DNA of 64,000 nucleotides from JBDXHU01 sp039989475 (GTDB lineage Bacteria; Pseudomonadota; Gammaproteobacteria; Pseudomonadales; Halieaceae): NCBI GenBank assembly GCA_039989475.1, contig JBDXHU010000006.1:224737-288736 (forward strand), in the 5' to 3' direction. The notes beneath the pieces are model-generated. The model was not told the DNA's origin. It ran no database searches and saw only the letters and a list, made by a program, of their open reading frames with translations. A program made the position numbers and the translations under genes. Below, piece after piece: positions 16,911 to 25,364 of this stretch. The number at the start of each line of letters is the position of its first letter. Position 1 is the first letter of the stretch.

Positions 16911-18182
16911 TCACTTGATATCGACGAACGCCTCGTCGCGGATTTTGCGCAGCCATGCATCCAGCTCTTCCTGGTATTTGCGTTGGTGCAACATCTCACC
17001 GGCGCGGTTGCGTACAACCGTTTCTGACATGTCTTCCTGGCGGCGACCAAGCACCTCCAGTATGTGCCAGCCAAAATCGCTGGAAAAGGGTGCTGACACG
17101 GTATTCATTTCGGAGGAATCCATGACATTCTGGAACTCAGGCACCATTTGCCCGGGTGTTGCCCAACCGAGGTCGCCGCCTTCCTGGGCGGTGCCGATAT
17201 CCTCGGAATATTCCCGCGCCAGCTCTGCGAAGTCATCACCGCCGATGATGTCTTCGCGTAATTCCGCCGCCAGTTGCCGGGTTTCTTCGCTATTGCGGAT
17301 TGCTGAGGGCTTGAGCAGGATGTGGCGCACATGGGTTTGTTGCACCAGCATCTCGCCGCCGCGTTTTTCAGCGAGGTAGACCAGGTGGTAGCCGCTGGCA
17401 CTGCGAATAGGGGCGGCGGTTTCACCGATTTTCAGCAGGGGAGCGGTATCGGCAAACAGGCTGGGCAGGTCATCGCGTTTGCGCCAGCCCAGGTCGCCAC
17501 CGGTGAAGTCGTCGCCGCTGCCGCCGACAACCGCCTCAAAAGGCTCACCCTCACTAATACGGGTGTAGAGCTCATCCATCCGCTCTGCGACGGCCAGGTC
17601 TTCAGCCGAGCCCGGCTCTGCAGATACCGCCAGCAGCGCGTGCACCAGGTGGTATTCCTCGGCCGTCATTTTCCTGCCTTCATCTGACTCCAGGAAGTTA
17701 TCGATTTCCTCATCGGTAATCTGAATGCGCTGATTGACGTTGCCTGCCTGAACGCGCTGCATGATCAATTCATTGCGAACATCCTCGCGCATGGACTGGT
17801 AGGATTTTCCTTGCTGTTCCAGGCTTATCCGAAATTGCTCCAGCGAAATGCGGTTTTGCTGGGCAATACGATTGAGTGCCGAATTGAGCTGGGCATCGCT
17901 GATGCGCACACCGGCGCGCTGGCCCATTTGCAATTGAATGCTCTCCAGCACCAGCCGATCCAGGGTTTCTCGCACCATTGTGTCCTGGGGCGGTAATTCG
18001 CGACCCTGCCGTTCCAGAGTGCTGCGCATCAGGTAGAGCCGCTCACGCAGCTCGCTGCTCATGATGACCTGGTCTTCCACAATAGCCACGACGGAGTCCA
18101 GAACGCGGGTCTGGGACAGCGCCGATAAGCTGCTCATCAGGCCAAAGGCGAGCCACAGGCCCGGCATCAGCTTCTTACTCAT
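16911..18182 (-). CDS. surA: Periplasmic chaperone/peptidyl-prolyl isomerase SurA
   Basis: The protein of about 423 residues has a signal peptide, the SurA N-terminal chaperone domain (VVAIVEDQVIMSSELRERL onward), and two parvulin domains (about 175-275 and 285-385), each with an LGW motif (DLGWRKRDDLPSLF and DLGWATPGQMVPEF). It assists outer-membrane protein folding, including LptD, the gene upstream. The ATG at 18182 overlaps the lptD stop; a GTG one codon earlier is possible. Confidence 0.96.
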   Translation of the reverse strand: MSKKLMPGLWLAFGLMSSLSALSQTRVLDSVVAIVEDQVIMSSELRERLYLMRSTLERQGRELPPQDTMVRETLDRLVLESIQLQMGQRAGVRISDAQLNSALNRIAQQNRISLEQFRISLEQQGKSYQSMREDVRNELIMQRVQAGNVNQRIQITDEEIDNFLESDEGRKMTAEEYHLVHALLAVSAEPGSAEDLAVAERMDELYTRISEGEPFEAVVGGSGDDFTGGDLGWRKRDDLPSLFADTAPLLKIGETAAPIRSASGYHLVYLAEKRGGEMLVQQTHVRHILLKPSAIRNSEETRQLAAELREDIIGGDDFAELAREYSEDIGTAQEGGDLGWATPGQMVPEFQNVMDSSEMNTVSAPFSSDFGWHILEVLGRRQEDMSETVVRNRAGEMLHQRKYQEELDAWLRKIRDEAFVDIK

Positions 18183-20592
18183 CACGATCTTCGTATCCTC
18201 GAATAAACTCTTCCAGCATATCGGTAACCCGGGTGCCTACGCCGCCGAGCCCCTTGAGCTGGAATTCTATGTAAGTTGCATTTTCATATTCGACCAGACT
18301 GGTCACATCCCGACCATTTTTCTGGTCGAGGAAGCGCTGGTGCACGATTCGCGTGCGCCAGCAGCAGTTATTGTACTCTATTCCAAACATATCATTGATA
18401 CGTTCACTGTCTTCCAGGTCATACAGGCTGCGGAGAAACAGACTCCACTCCCTATTGACCGGGAAATAGGTGGAAATATCCACCTGTTCTAGGTCGGCGC
18501 CATTATTACTGGTGCCGCGATTGCGCCGAAAGCTGTAGCCCAGGTTGAAGATCATGCGCCCGGTGCCGCTATAGGATAATTGCGCACTGGTCTGGTCCAG
18601 CTCATCTTCGTCTGTATTCCACAGCCAGGAGGAGCGGAGGCTGAGGTCCTCCCTGGGTGATACACCAAATTCCAGGGCGATTGCTGAGCTGCCCTCAAAA
18701 TCCGCGTCGCTGGCCGCGCCAACATTCACCCGTCGGTCGTCGAAGTAATAGATCTGGCCGATGCTGGCGTAGAGCTTCTCGCTGCCTGTGTCGGTGTCGA
18801 TAAAGCGAGTAGTGATGCCCGCCGAAACCTGGTTGGCGTCGTCGATGCGGTCCTGGCCGGAAAAGCGGGTCTCGCGGAACAACTGGTTGTAAGTGAAGGT
18901 CAGTTCACTGGTATCGAAGTCAGGCAGGCCGTCCTGTTCCTCGAAGTCAGACCAGAGATAGAACAGTCTGGGTTCCAGGGTCTGCAGGCCCCAGGCGGTA
19001 TCGCGTTCGAAGTACAGCCCGCCGTCCAGGCTAAACAGCGGCGCGCCAACATCGGGCGTGTCATCCTGCTGCTGCTCGAAGAGTATATCGTCGTCCAGGT
19101 CATAATTGAGTTGGCGGTATTTGGCCGTCGGTGTGAGGAAGCCCCACAGCCACTGCATGGGATAGTTAGCCCCGACCGCGTTGTATAGCCGGTGACCGGT
19201 GAGGTCTTCGCCGTGATCAAAATAGGCGTAGCTGCTGTCCAGTAGCAGGTTGGGTGCGAAGAGCTCCGGGGCTGCGCCCCGCTTCAGGGAGAGCTGGGGC
19301 AGCTTGCTGTAGGGATCGTTCTCCACATCCCGGGCTATGGTTTGGAATTCTTCAAGTCGCAGGCTGGCCAACCAGTTGTCGCCCAGGTAGTCGACCTCAC
19401 CAGCCTGTAGCAGGTAGGTGGACTGCGTCAGCTCAAGTGAGGTGGTGCCGATATCACTGAAATATTCATCGTCTGCGGTCTTGGTGAAATCAATATTGGT
19501 ACGAAAGCGTTTTTTGAACAAGCCGTACTGCTCCACTGCTGCCAGCCAGCGGTCGCCGTCTCTATCCGGAAACTCATCCTGGTACTCATCGTCGCCGCCG
19601 ATCCAGGCACCACCCACCTCCCAGTAGCCGAGCTGGTGGCTGAGGTAGCGCATTTCCAGCTCGGTTAACAAGCCGCGATCGGCAATAAAGCGGGGCGTCA
19701 GGGTAGCGTCATAGTTCGGCGCCAGGTTGAAATAATAGGGTGTCGCCACATCCAGGCCGCCGTTGGAGTCGTTGCCAACTTCTGGCCACAGGAAGCCTGA
19801 CTTGCGCCGGTCATCAATCGGGAAGCGCAGGTAGGGCGTATACAGCACCGGCACGCCGCCCATTTCGATCTTGGCGTCGCGGGCGGTCGCCACACCTTCT
19901 TCCAGGTCTATTTCCAGTTCGCCGGAGTGCAGCATCCAGCTATCCTGCTGCGGCGGACAGTATGTGTAGTAGCTGTCATCGAGTTCGATAATGCCGTCTT
20001 CCCGTCGCACCACCAGGTCGGCACCGCCGTGCACATGGGATTCGTGCACCACCAGTTGGGCGGCGGTGAGGCTGGCCGCACCGGTTTCCGAGTAGAAGGT
20101 GCCGGTAGCGCCACGGATTAACAGTCCGGGTTCCCGCAGTTCCACATCTCCCAGCAGGGTGCCGCGGCCGGTTACCCGGTCGTACTCGGCGTCGGCTGCA
20201 CGAATGACCCGGTAGCCCTGCTGTGCTTCCACGCCGCCACTGAGGCGAACAATATCGCCTTCCAGTTCAGAGCGTTCGGCGGTCGCTTCTATGTCAGCCA
20301 GGGCGGGGTCCTGGGAGGTGTCGCTGTCGCGCAGGGGGTCGAGGTAACTACCCTGGCAGCGCTGGCTGCGCAGTCCCGCTTCGCCCTCGGTGACAGTGGC
20401 TGTCCAGTCGAGCCGGGGGTAGGCTTTGTCGCAAGAGCCCTCGGCTTCTTGCTGGCTTGCCCCGGGCGCTTTATCCTGAGCCGAGACTGGCAGGCTACAC
20501 AGCGGGATTGCCAGGCACAGGGCGCGCGCGGCCACGGCTGTAGCGAGTCGCCACAGGCCAGCGGTTCGCGGCATTGTTACCGGAGTAGACAT
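18175..20592 (-). CDS. lptD: LPS-assembly outer-membrane protein LptD
   Basis: The protein of about 805 residues has a signal peptide, a periplasmic OstA/LptA-like beta-jellyroll (about 100-220) and the large C-terminal barrel. Features include DSYYTYCPP and paired Cys near the C-terminus (NNCCW), part of its disulfide network. It inserts LPS into the outer leaflet with LptE. The ATG at 20592 is chosen; a TTG six codons earlier is also open and neither has a strong ribosome site. It heads lptD-surA-pdxA-rsmA-apaH and is divergent from amgK. Confidence 0.96.
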   Translation of the reverse strand: MSTPVTMPRTAGLWRLATAVAARALCLAIPLCSLPVSAQDKAPGASQQEAEGSCDKAYPRLDWTATVTEGEAGLRSQRCQGSYLDPLRDSDTSQDPALADIEATAERSELEGDIVRLSGGVEAQQGYRVIRAADAEYDRVTGRGTLLGDVELREPGLLIRGATGTFYSETGAASLTAAQLVVHESHVHGGADLVVRREDGIIELDDSYYTYCPPQQDSWMLHSGELEIDLEEGVATARDAKIEMGGVPVLYTPYLRFPIDDRRKSGFLWPEVGNDSNGGLDVATPYYFNLAPNYDATLTPRFIADRGLLTELEMRYLSHQLGYWEVGGAWIGGDDEYQDEFPDRDGDRWLAAVEQYGLFKKRFRTNIDFTKTADDEYFSDIGTTSLELTQSTYLLQAGEVDYLGDNWLASLRLEEFQTIARDVENDPYSKLPQLSLKRGAAPELFAPNLLLDSSYAYFDHGEDLTGHRLYNAVGANYPMQWLWGFLTPTAKYRQLNYDLDDDILFEQQQDDTPDVGAPLFSLDGGLYFERDTAWGLQTLEPRLFYLWSDFEEQDGLPDFDTSELTFTYNQLFRETRFSGQDRIDDANQVSAGITTRFIDTDTGSEKLYASIGQIYYFDDRRVNVGAASDADFEGSSAIALEFGVSPREDLSLRSSWLWNTDEDELDQTSAQLSYSGTGRMIFNLGYSFRRNRGTSNNGADLEQVDISTYFPVNREWSLFLRSLYDLEDSERINDMFGIEYNNCCWRTRIVHQRFLDQKNGRDVTSLVEYENATYIEFQLKGLGGVGTRVTDMLEEFIRGYEDRDE

Positions 20593-20633
20593 GAATGATG
20601 TATAGGACAATCTGGCGTTTTTGGAGAACCGCG

Positions 20634-20669
20634 ATGATAAAGCATTCTCGGCTGGCTTGCCTGTATTAA
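20634..20669 (+). CDS. Possible 11-codon upstream ORF coupled to amgK
   Basis: After GGAG and a 7-base spacer, an ATG opens MIKHSRLACLY and stops at a TAA that overlaps the amgK ATG (TAATG). This gives amgK, which has no strong ribosome site of its own, a route to translation by termination-reinitiation. The peptide itself is unlikely to have a function. It is too short for coding statistics, so it is a candidate only. Confidence 0.35.
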   Translation: MIKHSRLACLY

Positions 20670-21685
20670 TGGACCCCAGGCAGGAGCAATTGCGGGACTG
20701 GGCGCTGCAGAGTTTGGCGCAGCCGGCTGCCGGGAGCCAGTGGACAGCGGTGGCAGGTGACGCCAGTGGGCGACGCTATTTTCGCCTGCAGTTGGGCGCA
20801 GCCAGCTGGATCTGTGTCGACACACCGCCGGCAACAGAGAAAAATCCCGCTTTTCTCCACATTCGCGAATTGCTCGCCGCGGCCGGTTTGCCGGTACCCC
20901 AGCTGCATGCTGCCGAGCTTGAGCGAGGCTTCCTGTTGCTACAGGACCTTGGCGACACCCTCCTGTTTGACCGGCTGTCACTCGCCAGTCCGGCGCACAG
21001 CTATGACCCTGCATTTGGCCTGCTGCAGACTCTGCAGGGCATTGATGGCGCAGGCTCCGGCCTGGAGCTTTATTCGGCGGCAATTTTGCGCGAGGAGTTT
21101 TCCAGGTTTTACCAATGGTTTTGCCTGGCCTGGCTGCAGCTGGATGCCGGTGAGGAGGATGCCGCCCTGGTGCGGGATTTTGGTGAAATGCTGATTGACG
21201 CTGCCTCTGCACAGCCTCAGGTCCTGGTGCACCGGGACTATCACAGTCGCAACCTGCTGGTGCAGGCCGACGATTCGCTGGCAATCATCGATTTCCAGGA
21301 CGCGGTCATCGGTCCGCTCTGTTACGACCTGGTGTCACTGCTGCGTGACTGTTATATCCGCTGGCCCGCGGCGCAGGTGCGCAGCTGGGCCCTGGACTAC
21401 CGCCAGCGATTATTGTCCCTGGGCAGGCCCGCGGGCGAGGATGAAGACAGCTTCTTGCGCTGGTTTGACTGGGTCGGCCTGCACCGACACATCAAGGTGC
21501 TGGGCAATTTTACCCGTCTCTCCTTGCGGGACGGCAAGCATGGTTACCTGTCTGATATTCCAATGGTGCTGGACTATGTGCGGGAGGTGTTGGCCGCTTA
21601 CCCGGAATTAGACAATTTCCGTGCATGGTTTGATACCCGCTTGCAGCCGCTTATCGCTGAGCAGGAATGGGTGGCAGGCGCATGA
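20669..21685 (+). CDS. amgK: N-acetylmuramate/N-acetylglucosamine anomeric kinase AmgK
   Basis: The 338-residue protein has the aminoglycoside-phosphotransferase fold: GDASGRRYFRL (nucleotide loop), LLLQDLGDTLL, the catalytic loop VLVHRDYHSRNLLV and IDFQDAVIGPLCYDLVSLL. Together with its neighbour MurU it forms the AmgK-MurU cell-wall recycling pathway known from Pseudomonas, converting MurNAc to its 1-phosphate. The start MDPRQEQLRDWAL fits the family. Its stop overlaps murU by four bases. It is divergent from lptD, as in Pseudomonas. Confidence 0.9.
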   Translation: MDPRQEQLRDWALQSLAQPAAGSQWTAVAGDASGRRYFRLQLGAASWICVDTPPATEKNPAFLHIRELLAAAGLPVPQLHAAELERGFLLLQDLGDTLLFDRLSLASPAHSYDPAFGLLQTLQGIDGAGSGLELYSAAILREEFSRFYQWFCLAWLQLDAGEEDAALVRDFGEMLIDAASAQPQVLVHRDYHSRNLLVQADDSLAIIDFQDAVIGPLCYDLVSLLRDCYIRWPAAQVRSWALDYRQRLLSLGRPAGEDEDSFLRWFDWVGLHRHIKVLGNFTRLSLRDGKHGYLSDIPMVLDYVREVLAAYPELDNFRAWFDTRLQPLIAEQEWVAGA

Positions 21686-22362
21686 AGGCCATGATTCTGG
21701 CGGCCGGTCGCGGCGAGCGTATGAGGCCGCTGACTGATACCGTGCCCAAGCCATTGCTGCCGCTGGCCGGCAAGCCCCTGATCCAGCACCATGTGGAAGC
21801 CCTGGTGGCAGCGGGTTTCACCGAACTGGTCATCAATGTGTCCTGGTTGGGCGCGCAAATAGAGAGCTTTTTCCAGCAGCATGACTTTGGCTGCCAGATT
21901 CACTGGTCAAGGGAAGCAGAGCCGCTGGAGACCGCCGGTGGCATTATCCAGGCCCTGCCACTGCTGGGGTCCGAACCCTTTGCCCTGGTCAATGCTGATA
22001 CCTGGACCGATTATCCCCGCCGACAGCTGCGAGCTGTGGGCAACTGTCCGCAAGACGGTGCCCACCTGGTACTGGTCGATAATCCGCCCCAGCACCCGGC
22101 GGGAGATTTCCGCCTGGGCCTGGAAGGCCTGGTGCTAACGCGCAGTGACGACGCGGAGTCGACACTGACTTACGCGGGCCTGGGCATCTATAGCCCCGGC
22201 ATATTCGCCGGCAGCCAGCCGGGCCGGCAGCCGCTGCTGCCATTCTTGCAGGCCGCAATAGGCGAAAGCAGGCTCAGGGGTGAACATTACCGTGGGTCCT
22301 GGCACGATGTGGGCAGTCCCCAGCGATTGGCCGCGCTGGATGCGAGTCTGGGCATACATTAG
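21682..22362 (+). CDS. murU: N-acetylmuramate alpha-1-phosphate uridylyltransferase MurU
   Basis: The 226-residue nucleotidyltransferase has the pyrophosphorylase loop MILAAGRGERMRPLTD, VPKPLLPLAGKPLI, and NADTWTDY for metal binding. It makes UDP-MurNAc from the AmgK product, bypassing the fosfomycin-sensitive de novo route in organisms where this has been tested. The ATG overlaps the amgK stop (ATGA). The operon context separates it from general glucose-1-phosphate uridylyltransferases. Confidence 0.9.
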   Translation: MKAMILAAGRGERMRPLTDTVPKPLLPLAGKPLIQHHVEALVAAGFTELVINVSWLGAQIESFFQQHDFGCQIHWSREAEPLETAGGIIQALPLLGSEPFALVNADTWTDYPRRQLRAVGNCPQDGAHLVLVDNPPQHPAGDFRLGLEGLVLTRSDDAESTLTYAGLGIYSPGIFAGSQPGRQPLLPFLQAAIGESRLRGEHYRGSWHDVGSPQRLAALDASLGIH

Positions 22363-22402
22363 AATGCCGGCTTCGCCGCGAGCATTGAGCTGAGTAAGCA
22401 GT

Positions 22403-23083
22403 ATGAGTGATTTCCTTATAGCCCCCTCCATTCTGTCGGCCAACTTTGCCCGCCTGGGCGAAGAGGTCGATGCCGTGCTTGCCGCCGGCGCTGACATTGT
22501 TCACTTCGACGTAATGGACAACCACTACGTACCCAATCTCACGATTGGCCCGATGGTGTGCAAGGCATTGCGTGACCATGGCGTGACCGCGCCCATTGAC
22601 GTGCACCTGATGGTAAGCCCGGTGGATCGCCTGATCGGCGATTTTGCCGAGGCCGGTGCTAGCTACATTACCTTTCACCCTGACGCGTCAGTGCACGTTG
22701 ACCGGTCATTGCAGATGATTCGCGCTGCGGGCTGCAAGGCCGGGCTGGTGTTCAATCCCGCGGCGGGTCTGGACGCGCTGCGCTACGTTATGGACAAGGT
22801 GGATATGATTTTGCTGATGTCGGTTAACCCTGGTTTCGGCGGGCAGAAATTCATTCCCGGAACGCTGGATAAGCTGCGCGAGGCCCGGGCCCTGATCGAG
22901 GCCAGTGGACTGGATATTCGCCTGGAGATTGATGGTGGCGTTTCCGCGGCAAATATTCGCGAGATTGCTGAGGCCGGCGCCGATACCTTTGTGGCCGGTT
23001 CAGCCATATTCAACAGCGCCGATTATGTCGAGACCATCGCCGCCCTGCGGGAGCAACTTGCCGCCGCCAGCGGCGTTGCGTAA
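22403..23083 (+). CDS. rpe: Ribulose-phosphate 3-epimerase Rpe
   Basis: The 226-residue TIM barrel has IAPSILSANFARLGEE, the metal ligands in VHFDVMDNHYVPNL and IDVHLMV, MSVNPGFGGQKFI and EIDGGV. It interconverts ribulose-5-P and xylulose-5-P in the pentose phosphate pathway. In Pseudomonas rpe is followed by gph then trpE; here gph is absent and the trp promoter overlaps the end of rpe. Confidence 0.97.
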   Translation: MSDFLIAPSILSANFARLGEEVDAVLAAGADIVHFDVMDNHYVPNLTIGPMVCKALRDHGVTAPIDVHLMVSPVDRLIGDFAEAGASYITFHPDASVHVDRSLQMIRAAGCKAGLVFNPAAGLDALRYVMDKVDMILLMSVNPGFGGQKFIPGTLDKLREARALIEASGLDIRLEIDGGVSAANIREIAEAGADTFVAGSAIFNSADYVETIAALREQLAAASGVA

Positions 23084-23103
23084 GGCCGGCGCTCAGGTAC
23101 AAT
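23076..23103 (+). promoter_or_regulatory. Candidate trp operon promoter
   Basis: TTGCGT (23076-23081) and TACAAT (23098-23103) are separated by 16 bases. The start of transcription would be near 23110, about 20 bases before the leader peptide start. The -35 lies across the rpe stop codon. Confidence 0.5.
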
Positions 23104-23131
23104 GAGCCCTCTGAAAATCCTGGAGAACGCT

Positions 23132-23200
23132 GTGCAAACAGCAGGAGAAAAATTCGTCGACGCCCTGTCGATGCGTGCGGTGACCCGCTGGCGATGGTAG
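23132..23200 (+). CDS. trpL: trp leader peptide with tandem-type Trp codons
   Basis: A GTG start preceded by GGAG at 6 bases opens a 22-residue peptide that ends VTRWRW-stop. Two Trp codons in the last three positions just upstream of trpE are the classic signature of tryptophan attenuation. Only 53 bases separate the stop from the trpE start. No strong stem followed by a T-run is obvious, although two T5 runs (23225-23229 and 23234-23238) follow. The regulatory mechanism is therefore uncertain, but the leader ORF itself is convincing. Confidence 0.75.
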   Translation: MQTAGEKFVDALSMRAVTRWRW

Positions 23201-23253
23201 CCCGGGCTTCACACAGCTATTGAATTTTTCCAGTTTTTCTCCGAGGACGTCTC

Positions 23254-24768
23254 ATGACCCCGCAACAGTTTGCCGCTTTGGCAGCACAGGATTACAACCG
23301 TATACCGGTCAGCCGCGAGGTGTTGGCCGACACCGAAACACCTCTCAGCGCCTATCTTAAACTGGCCAAGGGCCCCTACTCCTACCTGCTGGAGTCAGTG
23401 CAGGGCGGCGAAAAGTGGGGTCGCTATTCCATTATCGGTTTGCCCTGTCGCAATCGCCTGCGGGTGCGCGGCTACACGGTAGAGTTACTGGAAGCCGACG
23501 CGGTGGTGGAAAGCCACGAAGTGGAGGACCCGCTGGCCTTCGTAGAAAGCTTTTGCCAACGTTTCCGTATGCCAGAGCTGGAGGGCTTGCCGGTGTTCCA
23601 TGGCGGCCTGGTCGGTTACTTTGGCTATGACACGGTACGCTATGTGGAGCCACGTTTACGCGCGGGAATGCCAGCGGATGAGCTGGGTGTGCCGGATATC
23701 CTGTTGATGGTATCCGATGAAATCGTGGTCTTTGATAACCTGGCCGGCACCGTGCAACTGGTGGTGACCGTGGATCCCGGGCAGGAAGCTTCGCCGGAGC
23801 TGGCCTGGCAGCAGGCCCAGTCACGACTGGACCAACTGGTCGAGCGCCTGCGCTTGCCCACTCCCCAGCCCGGCGCTATAGACCTGGCCGCCGCGCAACA
23901 ATCGCGGGCGGAGGAGGTCATCGCCGAGAACGAATACCGCTCACATTTCACCGAGGCGCAGTATTTCGAGGCGGTGGACCAGATCAAGGAATACATACTC
24001 GCCGGTGATGTCATGCAGGTGGTGCCATCCCAGCGGCTCAGCTTGCCATTCAAGCAGCCGCCGATCGACTTATACCGGGCTTTGCGCAATCTGAATCCCT
24101 CGCCTTATATGTACTACCTGGACCTGGACGATTTCCATATTGTCGGGTCCTCGCCGGAAATCCTGGCGCGGCTGGAGCAGGGCACAGTAACCGTGCGACC
24201 GATTGCCGGTACCCGGCGCCGCGGCCACAACGAGGAGGAGGACCAGGCTTTCGAAGCTGAGCTGTTGGCCGACCCCAAGGAAATCGCCGAACACCTGATG
24301 TTGATCGACCTCGGTCGCAATGATGTCGGTCGTATCGCCAACACCGGCAGTGTTGAGTTGACCGACAAGATGGTGGTCGAGCGCTACTCCCATGTGATGC
24401 ATATTGTCTCCAACGTGACCGGTGAGCTGAAGCCAGAACACTCGGCGATTGATGTTTTGCGCGCCTCCTTACCCGCCGGCACTCTCAGTGGAGCGCCCAA
24501 AATACGGGCCATGGAGATCATCGATGAGTTGGAGCCGGTCAAGCGCTGTGTCTACGGCGGCGCGGTTGGGTATATTTCCTGGCAGGGGGATATGGACACG
24601 GCGATTGCGATCCGCACTGCCGTGATCAAGGATGACGTGCTGTATATTCAGGCCGGTGGTGGCGTGGTGGCAGATTCCGTGCCGCGGCTGGAGTACAAGG
24701 AAACCATGAACAAGGCGCGGGCGATGTTTCGCGCCGCCGCCATGGTCCAGTCGGCTGCGGAGGGGTGA
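23254..24768 (+). CDS. trpE: Anthranilate synthase component I TrpE
   Basis: The 504-residue chorismate-using enzyme makes anthranilate with ammonia from TrpG. The Trp feedback site LLES (45-48) is intact. The catalytic C-terminal half has GTRRRGHNEEED, LIDLGRNDVGR, and GGAVGYISWQGDMDTAIAIRT. A GAGG ribosome site lies 7 bases before the ATG. It is the first structural gene of trpEGDC, four bases before trpG. Confidence 0.97.
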   Translation: MTPQQFAALAAQDYNRIPVSREVLADTETPLSAYLKLAKGPYSYLLESVQGGEKWGRYSIIGLPCRNRLRVRGYTVELLEADAVVESHEVEDPLAFVESFCQRFRMPELEGLPVFHGGLVGYFGYDTVRYVEPRLRAGMPADELGVPDILLMVSDEIVVFDNLAGTVQLVVTVDPGQEASPELAWQQAQSRLDQLVERLRLPTPQPGAIDLAAAQQSRAEEVIAENEYRSHFTEAQYFEAVDQIKEYILAGDVMQVVPSQRLSLPFKQPPIDLYRALRNLNPSPYMYYLDLDDFHIVGSSPEILARLEQGTVTVRPIAGTRRRGHNEEEDQAFEAELLADPKEIAEHLMLIDLGRNDVGRIANTGSVELTDKMVVERYSHVMHIVSNVTGELKPEHSAIDVLRASLPAGTLSGAPKIRAMEIIDELEPVKRCVYGGAVGYISWQGDMDTAIAIRTAVIKDDVLYIQAGGGVVADSVPRLEYKETMNKARAMFRAAAMVQSAAEG

Positions 24769-24772
24769 TGAC

Positions 24773-25360
24773 ATGTTATTAATGATCGACAATTACGACT
24801 CCTTCACCTACAACGTGGTGCAATACCTGGGTGAATTGGGTGCCGAGGTTGAAGTGCTGCGTAATGACCAGGTTGATGTGGCGACCATTGAGGCCATGCA
24901 GCCCGAGCGCATCGTCATTTCTCCCGGCCCCTGTACACCCAATGAGGCGGGCATCTCCATGGCGGTAATCGAGGCTTTCGCCGGGCGCCTGCCGCTGCTC
25001 GGTATTTGCCTGGGACACCAGAGCATTGGCCAGGTCTATGGGGGTGCCATTGTCCGGGCGCGCCAGGTGATGCACGGCAAGACCTCGCCCATCCACCACA
25101 GCGGTGTGGGAGTGTTCGCAGGCCTCAGCAATCCCTTTGAGGCGACTCGCTATCACTCCCTGGTTATCGATGCGGCCAGCTTGCCCGAATGCCTGGAGAT
25201 TACCGCCTGGACGGAGACCGTGGATGGTGAGCTGGACGAAATTATGGGTGTACGACACCGGGAGCTGCAGGTAGAGGGTGTGCAGTTTCACCCGGAATCT
25301 ATTCTCACCGCGCACGGCCACGACCTGCTGCGCAATTTCCTGAATCAAGGGGAGAGATGA
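24773..25360 (+). CDS. trpG: Anthranilate synthase glutaminase component TrpG
   Basis: The 195-residue class I glutamine amidotransferase has MIDNYDSFTYN, the nucleophile C79 in GICLGHQ, and the His-Glu pair in VQFHPESILT. It supplies ammonia to TrpE and may also serve PabB for folate. It starts four bases after trpE and sits four bases before trpD. In P. aeruginosa PAO1 a pyocin cluster separates trpE and trpG; here they are contiguous. Confidence 0.96.
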   Translation: MLLMIDNYDSFTYNVVQYLGELGAEVEVLRNDQVDVATIEAMQPERIVISPGPCTPNEAGISMAVIEAFAGRLPLLGICLGHQSIGQVYGGAIVRARQVMHGKTSPIHHSGVGVFAGLSNPFEATRYHSLVIDAASLPECLEITAWTETVDGELDEIMGVRHRELQVEGVQFHPESILTAHGHDLLRNFLNQGER

Positions 25361-25364
25361 CATC

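Noticed and set aside
18175..20670. Sigma-E promoter upstream of lptD
   Set aside because: No GGAACTT/TCAAA-like pair was found in the short lptD-amgK gap.
23185..23240. Intrinsic attenuator terminator before trpE
   Set aside because: T-runs exist, but the only nearby stem (TAGC/GCTA) has four to five pairs; too weak to call.
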